This document shows positions 1 to 5,548 of a DNA stretch of 5,851 bases, piece by piece; positions within the stretch are counted from its first letter, which is position 1; each line of letters starts with the position of its first letter. The notes under the pieces are model-generated. The model was not told the origin of the DNA and did not search any database. It saw only the letters and a program-made list of their open reading frames with translations. The DNA is taken from contig JADFIX010000305.1 of NCBI GenBank assembly GCA_022566435.1, forward strand, positions 1 through 5,851, written 5' to 3'. Source of the stretch: Planctomycetota bacterium. GTDB taxonomy: Bacteria; Planctomycetota; Phycisphaerae; UBA1845. The position numbers were made by a program, and so were the translations under genes.

Positions 1-2
1 CT

Positions 3-119
3 AGATTTGGAGGCTCCGATGCACGCATCGCCCGGTGTTTCCGGGGCGATCGCGTGTTACGTTACGCCGCGTTGTCCGGCAACTACATCCAAGAGCCTAA
101 TCTCGCAAATCCGCTGTAG
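3..119 (+). CDS. Possible 3' end of an upstream gene (partial, unknown product)
   Basis: Reading frame 3 is open from the left edge to a TAG at 117-119 and gives 38 residues ending in ...NYIQEPNLANPL. I do not recognise the family. The main support is positional: the stop lies three bases before a strong terminator-like hairpin at 123-144, as expected for the end of a transcription unit. The third codon positions are about 63% G/C by hand count, compatible with coding. Against it, frame 1 is also open over the same stretch (to a TAG near 160), and the piece is too short to judge. It may simply be non-coding. If real, it is co-oriented with the RHS gene but separated from it by about 495 bases and a terminator, so it is not in the same operon. 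Confidence 0.3.
   Translation, partial: RFGGSDARIARCFRGDRVLRYAALSGNYIQEPNLANPL
27..50. other. Imperfect inverted repeat
   Basis: Arms ATCGCCC (27-33) and GGGCGAT (44-50) are perfectly complementary. Inside them GG (34-35) can pair with CC (41-42) if G43 is bulged, leaving a TGTTT loop. No T-run follows, so it does not look like a terminator. It overlaps the possible partial coding end and may be fortuitous. Confidence 0.25.
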
Positions 120-122
120 CGT

Positions 123-155
123 GCCCGAAACCGTGGGTTTCGGGCGAATCTTCTT
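123..155 (+). terminator. Terminator-like hairpin closing the upstream unit
   Basis: GCCCGAAACC (123-132) and GGTTTCGGGC (136-145) form a perfect 10-bp GC-rich stem around a GTG loop, followed by the T-rich but interrupted GAATCTTCTTA. The T-tract lies on the + strand side only, so the likely use is ending a + strand transcript from left of the window. The T-run is weak for a classical rho-independent terminator and the loop is tight, so it could instead be a DNA inverted repeat. Confidence 0.5.
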
Positions 156-298
156 AGCGGTGTAGTGCAGAGCGCACCCCGTGCGTTTCGAATCGCTGCC
201 GTGGTCGAGTCTTCATCGCTGCCGGGATGCGGGAAACGGATGAAGAATCCGTTCGCCGGGAGTTGCCCACACCGCGGCATCCGCCCAACAGACTAACC

Positions 299-332
299 GC
301 ACAAATCATCCAGTTTTGTGCAAATGCACAAA
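299..332. promoter_or_regulatory. Cluster of GCACAAA half-sites (candidate operator)
   Basis: GCACAAA occurs at 299-305 and 326-332, and its reverse complement TTTGTGC at 315-321. The last two form an inverted repeat with 8-bp arms and a 2-bp centre, TTTGTGCAAATGCACAAA (315-332). The same half-site returns at 547-557 in a compact form. Such dyads are typical of sites for dimeric helix-turn-helix regulators. Which protein binds cannot be told from the window. Confidence 0.4.
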
Positions 333-379
333 GAAACCGCGATTCGGGCTCCCGTTTAAGGTTTTCGTGTCGACATGGT

Positions 380-397
380 GTAGGCTACGTAGCCTAC
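380..397. promoter_or_regulatory. Perfect 18-bp palindrome (candidate operator)
   Basis: GTAGGCTACGTAGCCTAC is identical to its reverse complement over all 18 bases, centred between 388 and 389. A perfect 9-bp half-site at any one centre is expected about once in 262,000 positions, so it is unlikely by chance in a 600-base region. It touches the TTG of a promoter-like -35 box at 398, a usual place for a repressor or activator site. The alternative is a cruciform or RNA hairpin if transcription starts further upstream. Confidence 0.45.
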
Positions 398-427
398 TTG
401 CATAAGCAATCTCTAAGCTGCTACATT
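398..427 (+). promoter_or_regulatory. Weak sigma70-like promoter candidate
   Basis: TTGCAT (398-403) and TACATT (422-427) are separated by 18 bases and match the -35/-10 consensus at 3 of 6 and 4 of 6 positions. The site lies in the AT-richest part of the upstream region, directly beside the 18-bp palindrome. It would give a leader of about 180 bases before the start at 614. The match is poor, and consensus promoters are not well defined for the suspected lineage. Confidence 0.25.
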
Positions 428-475
428 ATAGCTGACGCAATAAGTCGATGGCATTTTCGCTGCGCGGGCCATGGC

Positions 476-494
476 CGATTGCGAATCGATTGCG
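476..494. repeat. Direct repeat CGATTGCG with 11-bp period
   Basis: CGATTGCG at 476-483 is repeated exactly at 487-494, separated by AAT. The 11-bp period is one DNA helical turn, the geometry of tandem half-sites for OmpR/PhoB-type regulators. It is preceded by a 10-bp palindrome GGCCATGGCC (467-476). In RNA the region could fold, with CGATT (476-480) pairing AATCG (484-488) inside GGCCA/TGGCC (467-471/496-500). Confidence 0.3.
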
Positions 495-546
495 GTGGCC
501 GGGAAAGCAAAATCAAAATGCGACACACGGCCCTCCGTGCGGCTAG

Positions 547-557
547 TTTGTGCACAA
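547..557. promoter_or_regulatory. Compact copy of the GCACAAA dyad
   Basis: TTGTGCACAA (548-557) is a perfect 10-bp palindrome, preceded by T547 so that TTTGTGC (547-553) matches the half-site at 315-321 exactly. It is the same motif as 315-332 with overlapping arms. It lies about 60 bases before the start codon, inside the presumed leader. Confidence 0.3.
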
Positions 558-601
558 CGTGGGAACCCTCACGTGATGCATTTCTTTTTGGCGCTTGGTT
601 C

Positions 602-607
602 AAGGAG
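602..607 (+). promoter_or_regulatory. Ribosome binding site that fixes the RHS start
   Basis: AAGGAG lies six bases upstream of the ATG at 614, a near-ideal Shine-Dalgarno and spacing. The alternative in-frame ATGs at 227 and 518 lack a comparable site, so this decides the start. Confidence 0.85.
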
Positions 608-613
608 TGGAGA

Positions 614-685
614 ATGAAGACCCGTCTTGCGATCTCGATTACGACCGTTGTTTTGTTGTTGGTGTTGACCACAAGTGCGTCGGCG
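614..685 (+). other. Sec signal peptide
   Basis: Residues 1-24: a short basic n-region (MKTR), a hydrophobic core of about 14 residues rich in Val/Leu/Ile, and an ASA motif at 22-24 before Leu25. No lipobox cysteine follows, so signal peptidase I is expected. The mature protein should be exported, which fits its high Cys content and beta-rich domains. Confidence 0.85.
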
Positions 686-3600
686 TTGGAGCCGGCAATC
701 AATCTTTCCAGAGCCGTACACCCAGTAGACGGCCCCGGGGGCCAGGGTGACCACGGCGGTCCCTCCGTACGTGCCAACACCTGTCCGGCGGACAACGTCG
801 GTGTGCTCAATAGTGGTGACACGATCGTCGGTAGCACGATCGGCTCGACGGACGACTTCGTGGCCCCTTGCGGTAGCAATGCCGGTGGCCAGGATGAGAT
901 TTTCGAGTTTGCAGTCGCTCTTCCAGGCGAGTGGTGCTTCGATACCTGCACGGTTCCCGCTTGCTGGGACACCGTGCTGTCAATTCATGAAGAGACCGGC
1001 GGCGGTTGCCCCGGTTCTATCGTCGCCTGCGACAATGACGGTTGCCCGGTTTGCTACTACGACTCTTTGGTACAGACCTTCCTGGTTCCGACGAGCACGT
1101 ACTACCTGATCGTCGACGGCTGGAGCACGTTCGCCTACGGCGACTTCACGGTCACCGTCGATTTGTGCGTACCGGGTTGTACGAGCGATGCCCACTGTGA
1201 CGACGGTGTCTTCTGCAACGGTTCGGAAACCTGCAATGCCCCGACGGGTCAGTGCTCGGGCGGCTCGCCGCCCTGCACGACGTTCGAGGGCTTCAGCGCC
1301 CCGTGCGACGAAGGTTTGGGCGCTTGTAACGGTGGCAAAGATCCCGTCTGTGGTGGTGGCTGCTCGGGAAATGGCTGCGACAATGCGGCCACAGAATTGA
1401 AACCGGTCTATCTCTTTTCCGGTGAAGAGCACGTGTCGGTCGTCGATTTGCAGATTCCCGGCCGCGGACTCGACTTCGCATGGAGCCGCAAATACCGTTC
1501 CAGGATCGGCCCCGACACCGAGATGGGCAACGGCTGGGACTTTTCCTACAACATTCGCCTAGAGCAAAGTGGGCAGGATCTCATCCTACACAACGGCGAT
1601 ACGCGTCGAGATACTTATCTCCTGCAGCCCGACGGCACTTGGACGAGAAGAGAGTTTTTCAGAGTCATTGAACCGAATGCCAACCCAGACACCGACACGT
1701 ACACGCTGACTCTCAGTGACACGAGTAAATGGGAATTCCAGCCCTTTGACGACAGCCCGGAAGAAGGAAAGATCACCGCGATGGTCGATCGAAACGGCAA
1801 TACGATCAGTTTTGACTATGACGATTTCGGGCGGCTCATCACGATCAACGACACGCTCAACCGCGACATCGCCATCGCCTACAACCCCGACGGTTTCATC
1901 GAATCCGTGACCGACTTTGCCGGCCGATCCGTTCGGTATACCTACTACGGCGAAAGCCAATCCGTCACATCCCCGACCCTCGCGCTCAGCCCGCACGACA
2001 TTCTCAAAAACCGCTATATCTCCATCGCCCCGGGCAATCCGAACGTGGACTTCTTCGACATTCGGCTCACGCTCACCGACACACTGGTAAGCAGCGTACC
2101 CGGTGATCAGATCGGGTCGCAATGGTGGGCAAGCGAGCCCGATGAGGACTGCATCTCACTCGTCGGCCCTAACCGCCCAAACACGCCGCCCGACTGGTCC
2201 GGTTGTCCAACGCTGCACCTGACCGGGTGCCCGATCATTCCGACTTCCACTTATGACATCGTCGCCGTTTCCGGTCAGTCTGCGTCCGATCCGCCCCTGG
2301 CGGCGGCCACTCAGGCCAAGCCCGGCGTCAAATGGTGGGGCGACGCCGTGGGAATTTTCGACGGCGCCCAATGGACGCCCCCGCAGGGAGCGACGAACAT
2401 CGATGACGCCGTCGCCGCCATTAAGACGTTCAAGGACCCTAACGGATTCAACGCGGCGCACGTGTCTGTCGTCGACCTCCACCCCAACGACCCCTCGTTG
2501 CCCCCGCCCGAGAATCAACTCAACAGGCTGGTCAACATGAACGATGTCTTTCAGTTCATTCTGGCCTTCCAGGGCAATGAGTACCCCGGCGGCGACATCG
2601 ATCTGTGCCCCAGCACACCTTCCGTGTGCCGCGAAACGGGCGGCAGCTTTGGCGATCTGAAATCCGTGACCACGCCCGTCGTCGTCAACACGCCGGAGTT
2701 TCCGATTCCTGATGGCCACGATTACCCGGACGGAAGAACCACCGTTTACACCTATTCGACCTGCTTCGCCGACGACCGACTCAACCACAATCTCCAGACC
2801 ATCACCGATCCGAAGGGTCAGACCTACGTGCACATTGAATATGCGCCGACGACCGATCCGAGTGACGTCAACTTTGATCGCGTGAAGCGGCAAACCTGGG
2901 GCGAACCCGGCGACGTGCTCGACATCGTCTATGTGCGGCTCGTGCCGAGCGCGGAATACAACTTCGCGAACATCAAGGCCATTCTTAACGACCGCGTGGG
3001 AAATGTGAAAGAGTTTTTCTATGACGCGTTTAATCGCAACGTCGTGACCCGCGAGTACACCGGCCGGGCCGATCCCGATCTACCCACGACAGATTCCGCC
3101 AATCGCCCGACCGGAAGGCTCAGACCCGGGCTACCGCCTGTGGGCGACCCTGACTATTTCGAAAGAAGGTACGAATACAATATCGATTCTCGTCGAACCA
3201 AAACCGTCGACGCCAACGGCAACGTCATCATTTCTATCTTTGACGAAACCAACACGAGTCGCCGTTCGCAGGGCAACATGACACAAACATGTCGGCAGCC
3301 GAACGCCCTGCTGGGTGGCGACCAGGTCGAAATCTGCGAATACTTTGACTATGACGTGAGATTTGGCAGTTGCTGCGGTAGCAATTTCATCACCCGGCAT
3401 GTGGATGGTCGCGATAACGAAACGATTCACACCTACGACGACAACGGCAACCGTCTGCACACCCAGCATCGCATCCCGTCCATCGTGGAGGACTTTACTT
3501 ACAACGGGTTTGGCCAGATCACGTCGCACGTTCTTCCAGACAACGGAAGCGGTCACCGCCGCCGCGATGAGTACACTTATTACGCCGGCGGTCCGCAGTT

Positions 3601-5548
3601 TGGCTACTTGAAAGACGAGATTGTTGACTCGCCCAACTTCGCCCTGACCACCACCCACGAATACAATCTGGTTGGTCAGACCACCCGCGTTATCGACCCG
3701 CGTGGCCACGACACGCAATCCATCGTCAACCAGTTGGATCAGGATGTGCGCAGAATTTCTCGCGAGGTCGCGGACGGCGGCGTTCGCTACGAGCTTGACA
3801 CCTTTTACGACCCGAATGACAATGTCGCCCGGGTCGACATTCAAAACATCGACGACCAGGGGATTTTGCAGACGAATACCCATTTCACGACCATCTTCGA
3901 GTACGAGATTCTCAACCATCGCACCAAGATGTGCGCAGAAGTTGGCGTCTACACCGGTGCGATTCCCGGCAGCCAACAGGTTCCGCTCTGTGAAGGCCTT
4001 TTCGAGAGCGAGTTCATCAGCACCGAGTACGAATACGACGCCAACCGCAACCAAACGCTAATGCGCTACGGCGAAGCGGTCGAGAGTCGCCAGCCTGCCA
4101 ACGTCGTCGAGATCCAATACGACGAGCGCGACCTGAAGTTCAAGGAAATCCGCGCGCCGGGCGATCCGGATCAGTCCACCACCCAATACGACTACGATGA
4201 CAACCGCAACCTGGTGCGCGTGACCCAGGGCAAAGAGGATGTGATCGCCCCGCGCATCACGACCACCACGTACGACGGCTACGACCGCCGCGTCGCGGTC
4301 ACCGATCCGATGGGCAACGTCACCGAATTGCGATACGACCCCAACAACAACATAGGCGGCTTCAAGGATGCCCAAGAGATGATCCCTCATCCATTCGGCG
4401 TTCGCGTGTCGGGGGAACGGGAAGAAGACGTCGAGGGCTCGGCCGGCAACGTGACTCTATCCGCGATGACCTATTTCTACGATCCCATGGACCGGGTCAT
4501 TCTCGGGGAAAAGGACTTCTTCGATACCGCCCCGGACGATCCCATCGAGATACCCGGTGTATCTACACCGGGCAAGTCCACGACGACTACCCAATGGAGC
4601 GACAATTCGCAGGTCACGCGCGTTGTCAACGACAACAACCACCACACGCTCACAACCTACGACACAGCCAACCGTCGTAGCGTCGTAACCGACCACCTCA
4701 ACAACTCGATCAGCTTCACCTACGACGAGAACTCCAACGTCATCATCGTGACCGAGGTGGAGCGCTCCGACCTGGGCAACCGGGGCGAACTATTCTCCAC
4801 GACAAACGCGCACGACAATCTCGACCGACTCCTTGAAACCGTCGACAACGTCGGCAATACACATACCTACCTTTACGATTCACGCAGCAATCGCACGTTC
4901 ATGGACGACGCCTTGAACCACGAGACGCGCTATGTCTACGACGGCATCGATAGGCTGATCAAGACTGTGCGAGATTTGAACGGCAACGGTGCGAACGCCA
5001 ATGCCGAGCCGTGCGGCGTGACCTGTGAGCCGTGCAGTTCCGATCCAGACATCGTGACGACTCAGGTATGGGACGACACTTCTCGCCTGATTGCCCAGAT
5101 CGACGATAGCTGCAACGCCACTCGTTACGACTATGATCCGCTCAGCCGCATGACGGCCGAGGTCTACGCCGATACGACTGTCCACGACTACGTCTACGAC
5201 GTTCACGACAACAAGACCGTGATGACCGACGCGAACGAAAGCGTCGCCGATTGCACCTATGACCTGCTCAATCGCCTGATCGATAAGGACATCACGCCAG
5301 GACCGGGTGTGTCCGCCGACACGCTGTCTGAGCACTACAAGTACGACGGCCTCTCGCGCTTGATTCACGCCGCGGACGACGACTCGCTGGTTACGCGAAG
5401 CTACGACTCGCTTTCTCGGGTCACGAGCGAGGAATTGAATGGTCAGACGACCACCTGTTGTTACGATGGCGTGGGCAACGAGCTTCTTTCCACCTATCCG
5501 GGCGGGCGCGTAATCTTCTGTACCTACGGCGGGCTGGAACGAAAATAG
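614..5548 (+). CDS. Secreted RHS/YD-repeat protein, ended early by an in-frame amber codon
   Basis: The 1644-residue open frame encodes a large secreted RHS-type protein. The start is set by the AAGGAG site and by a Sec signal peptide (1-24, cleavage after ASA). Domains in order: a Cys-containing beta domain resembling bacterial pre-peptidase C-terminal (PPC) domains (about 60-185); a Cys-rich segment with CDDGVFCNG (189-255); a DUF6531-like RHS entry (264-316, PVYLFSGEE..., PGRGLDFAWSRKY); YD repeats (387-446); an inserted dockerin-like module (about 447-676); then YD repeats from 677 to the stop (e.g. YDGYDRRVAVTDPMGN, YDPLSRMTAE, YDGLSRLI). RHS/YD repeats in general build a hollow beta-cage that can enclose a C-terminal effector; here that role is inferred and the C-terminus is not seen. 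The TAG at 5546 is not the natural end: YD-repeat sequence continues in the same frame. I read this as a pseudogene, a truncated allele, readthrough or a base error. Confidence 0.9.
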   Translation: MKTRLAISITTVVLLLVLTTSASALEPAINLSRAVHPVDGPGGQGDHGGPSVRANTCPADNVGVLNSGDTIVGSTIGSTDDFVAPCGSNAGGQDEIFEFAVALPGEWCFDTCTVPACWDTVLSIHEETGGGCPGSIVACDNDGCPVCYYDSLVQTFLVPTSTYYLIVDGWSTFAYGDFTVTVDLCVPGCTSDAHCDDGVFCNGSETCNAPTGQCSGGSPPCTTFEGFSAPCDEGLGACNGGKDPVCGGGCSGNGCDNAATELKPVYLFSGEEHVSVVDLQIPGRGLDFAWSRKYRSRIGPDTEMGNGWDFSYNIRLEQSGQDLILHNGDTRRDTYLLQPDGTWTRREFFRVIEPNANPDTDTYTLTLSDTSKWEFQPFDDSPEEGKITAMVDRNGNTISFDYDDFGRLITINDTLNRDIAIAYNPDGFIESVTDFAGRSVRYTYYGESQSVTSPTLALSPHDILKNRYISIAPGNPNVDFFDIRLTLTDTLVSSVPGDQIGSQWWASEPDEDCISLVGPNRPNTPPDWSGCPTLHLTGCPIIPTSTYDIVAVSGQSASDPPLAAATQAKPGVKWWGDAVGIFDGAQWTPPQGATNIDDAVAAIKTFKDPNGFNAAHVSVVDLHPNDPSLPPPENQLNRLVNMNDVFQFILAFQGNEYPGGDIDLCPSTPSVCRETGGSFGDLKSVTTPVVVNTPEFPIPDGHDYPDGRTTVYTYSTCFADDRLNHNLQTITDPKGQTYVHIEYAPTTDPSDVNFDRVKRQTWGEPGDVLDIVYVRLVPSAEYNFANIKAILNDRVGNVKEFFYDAFNRNVVTREYTGRADPDLPTTDSANRPTGRLRPGLPPVGDPDYFERRYEYNIDSRRTKTVDANGNVIISIFDETNTSRRSQGNMTQTCRQPNALLGGDQVEICEYFDYDVRFGSCCGSNFITRHVDGRDNETIHTYDDNGNRLHTQHRIPSIVEDFTYNGFGQITSHVLPDNGSGHRRRDEYTYYAGGPQFGYLKDEIVDSPNFALTTTHEYNLVGQTTRVIDPRGHDTQSIVNQLDQDVRRISREVADGGVRYELDTFYDPNDNVARVDIQNIDDQGILQTNTHFTTIFEYEILNHRTKMCAEVGVYTGAIPGSQQVPLCEGLFESEFISTEYEYDANRNQTLMRYGEAVESRQPANVVEIQYDERDLKFKEIRAPGDPDQSTTQYDYDDNRNLVRVTQGKEDVIAPRITTTTYDGYDRRVAVTDPMGNVTELRYDPNNNIGGFKDAQEMIPHPFGVRVSGEREEDVEGSAGNVTLSAMTYFYDPMDRVILGEKDFFDTAPDDPIEIPGVSTPGKSTTTTQWSDNSQVTRVVNDNNHHTLTTYDTANRRSVVTDHLNNSISFTYDENSNVIIVTEVERSDLGNRGELFSTTNAHDNLDRLLETVDNVGNTHTYLYDSRSNRTFMDDALNHETRYVYDGIDRLIKTVRDLNGNGANANAEPCGVTCEPCSSDPDIVTTQVWDDTSRLIAQIDDSCNATRYDYDPLSRMTAEVYADTTVHDYVYDVHDNKTVMTDANESVADCTYDLLNRLIDKDITPGPGVSADTLSEHYKYDGLSRLIHAADDDSLVTRSYDSLSRVTSEELNGQTTTCCYDGVGNELLSTYPGGRVIFCTYGGLERK
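791..1378 (+). other. N-terminal PPC-like domain plus Cys-rich segment
   Basis: Residues 60-185 (791-1168) carry the usual PPC-type pattern: GDTIVGSTIGSTDDF near the start, WDTVLSIHE in the middle, and a final YYLIVDGW...GDFTVTVDLC strand. Added Cys pairs suggest disulfides. Residues 189-255 (1178-1378) contain 12 cysteines, beginning CTSDAHCDDGVFCNGSETC. I take this segment from memory to be a recurrent spacer in secreted proteins of Planctomycetota and Myxococcota. The role is unknown; adhesion or surface attachment is a guess. Assignment is by eye, without a profile search. Confidence 0.6.
1403..1561 (+). other. DUF6531-like RHS entry domain
   Basis: Residues 264-316 follow the pattern common before RHS repeats: PVxLxSGE, then a VDLQIPGRGLDFAWSRKY strand pair, then MGNGWDFSYNIRL. 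This segment normally marks the N-terminal edge of an RHS shell. A beta-rich stretch without YD motifs (about 317-386) follows before the first repeats. Confidence 0.7.
1772..1951 (+). repeat. First YD-repeat block (interrupted)
   Basis: Residues 387-446 contain DRNGNTISFDYDDFGRLITI, then IAYNPDGFIESVTDFAGR and VRYTYYG: about three YD units of roughly 20 residues. The last unit breaks off after YTYYG. Its expected second half (a GDLxSVTxP strand) appears only at residues 679-686, after the inserted module. Confidence 0.8.
1952..2641 (+). other. Dockerin-like module inserted within the YD repeats
   Basis: Residues 447-676 have no YD character. They contain an NRYISI segment (466-471), a beta-rich part with WWASEPDEDC and the paired CPTLHLTGC, a VKWWGDAVGIFDGAQWTPP strand, and two degenerate dockerin/EF-hand-like repeats: TNIDDAVAAIKTFKDP (594-609) and VNMNDVFQFILAFQGNEYP (640-658), closing with DLCP. 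The calcium-loop positions are only partly kept (N-x-N-D in the second). From memory, similar modules occur at the C-termini of secreted Planctomycetota proteins. Function is unknown; calcium-stabilised folding or surface anchoring is possible, and nothing suggests a cellulosome. Confidence 0.65.
2642..5545 (+). repeat. Main YD-repeat block
   Basis: Residues 677-1644 are a long run of YD repeats, roughly 20 residues each with irregular loops. Clear units include YDDNGNRLHTQHRIPS, YTYYAGGPQFGYL, YDANRNQTLMRYGEA, YDDNRNLVRVTQ, YDGYDRRVAVTDPMGN, YDENSNVIIVTEV, YDSRSNRTFMDDALNH, YDGIDRLIKTVRDLNG, YDPLSRMTAEVYAD, YDLLNRLID and YDGLSRLIHAADDDS. Several units carry Cys at or beside the first strand (residues 920-921, 1500, 1547, 1615-1616, 1636). 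The repeat pattern runs without pause through the amber codon, so the block is cut, not finished, at residue 1644. Confidence 0.9.

Larger units (their letters stand above)
156..613 (+). other. Intergenic/leader region with no convincing gene
   Basis: About 460 bases separate the terminator-like hairpin from the RHS start. The RHS frame stays open upstream to 227, but that stretch has no ribosome binding site at its ATG, reads as unstructured Arg/Ser/His-rich peptide and would bury a good signal peptide, so I treat it as non-coding. The region holds several symmetric elements listed separately, an AT-richer patch around 300-440 where a promoter is most plausible, and small hairpins in the expected leader. 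The hairpins are CACGG/CCGTG at 526-530/535-539 and ACGTGGG/CTCACGT at 557-563/568-574 (one G-T pair). I see no known riboswitch. Confidence 0.6.

Noticed and set aside
83..280. 65-residue minus-strand open frame
   Set aside because: Low-information, Arg-rich peptide across the terminator-like hairpin, with no family resemblance and no ribosome binding site that I can see.
434..600. Riboswitch (for example a GEMM-type c-di-GMP element) in the leader
   Set aside because: Small hairpins are present, but the conserved unpaired segments of the riboswitch classes I can recall are absent.
227..613. Open upstream extension of the RHS frame with an ATG at 227
   Set aside because: There is no ribosome binding site at 227, the peptide is unstructured, and it would place the signal peptide 129 residues inside the protein. 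The start at 614 has an ideal Shine-Dalgarno and signal peptide.
518..613. Alternative in-frame start ATG at 518
   Set aside because: It would add 32 residues before the hydrophobic core and has only a weak purine stretch upstream. 614 is clearly better.
421..972. 183-residue minus-strand open frame over the signal peptide region
   Set aside because: It is antisense to the well-supported PPC-like domain and has no recognisable motifs, so it is a shadow.
1952..2641. Cellulosomal dockerin
   Set aside because: The calcium loops are degenerate, the module is internal, and there are no glycoside hydrolase or cohesin features. Only a dockerin-like fold is supported.
3131..4054. Long minus-strand open frame (307 codons), with another at 4880-5749
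   Set aside because: Both give Val/Arg/Asp-rich low-complexity peptides, which arise when GAC/TAC/AAC-rich YD repeats are read in antisense. They are shadows of the coding strand.
5546..5548. Amber codon as pyrrolysine
   Set aside because: YD repeats have no role for this residue, the suspected lineage is not known for it, and no insertion element or pyl gene is visible.
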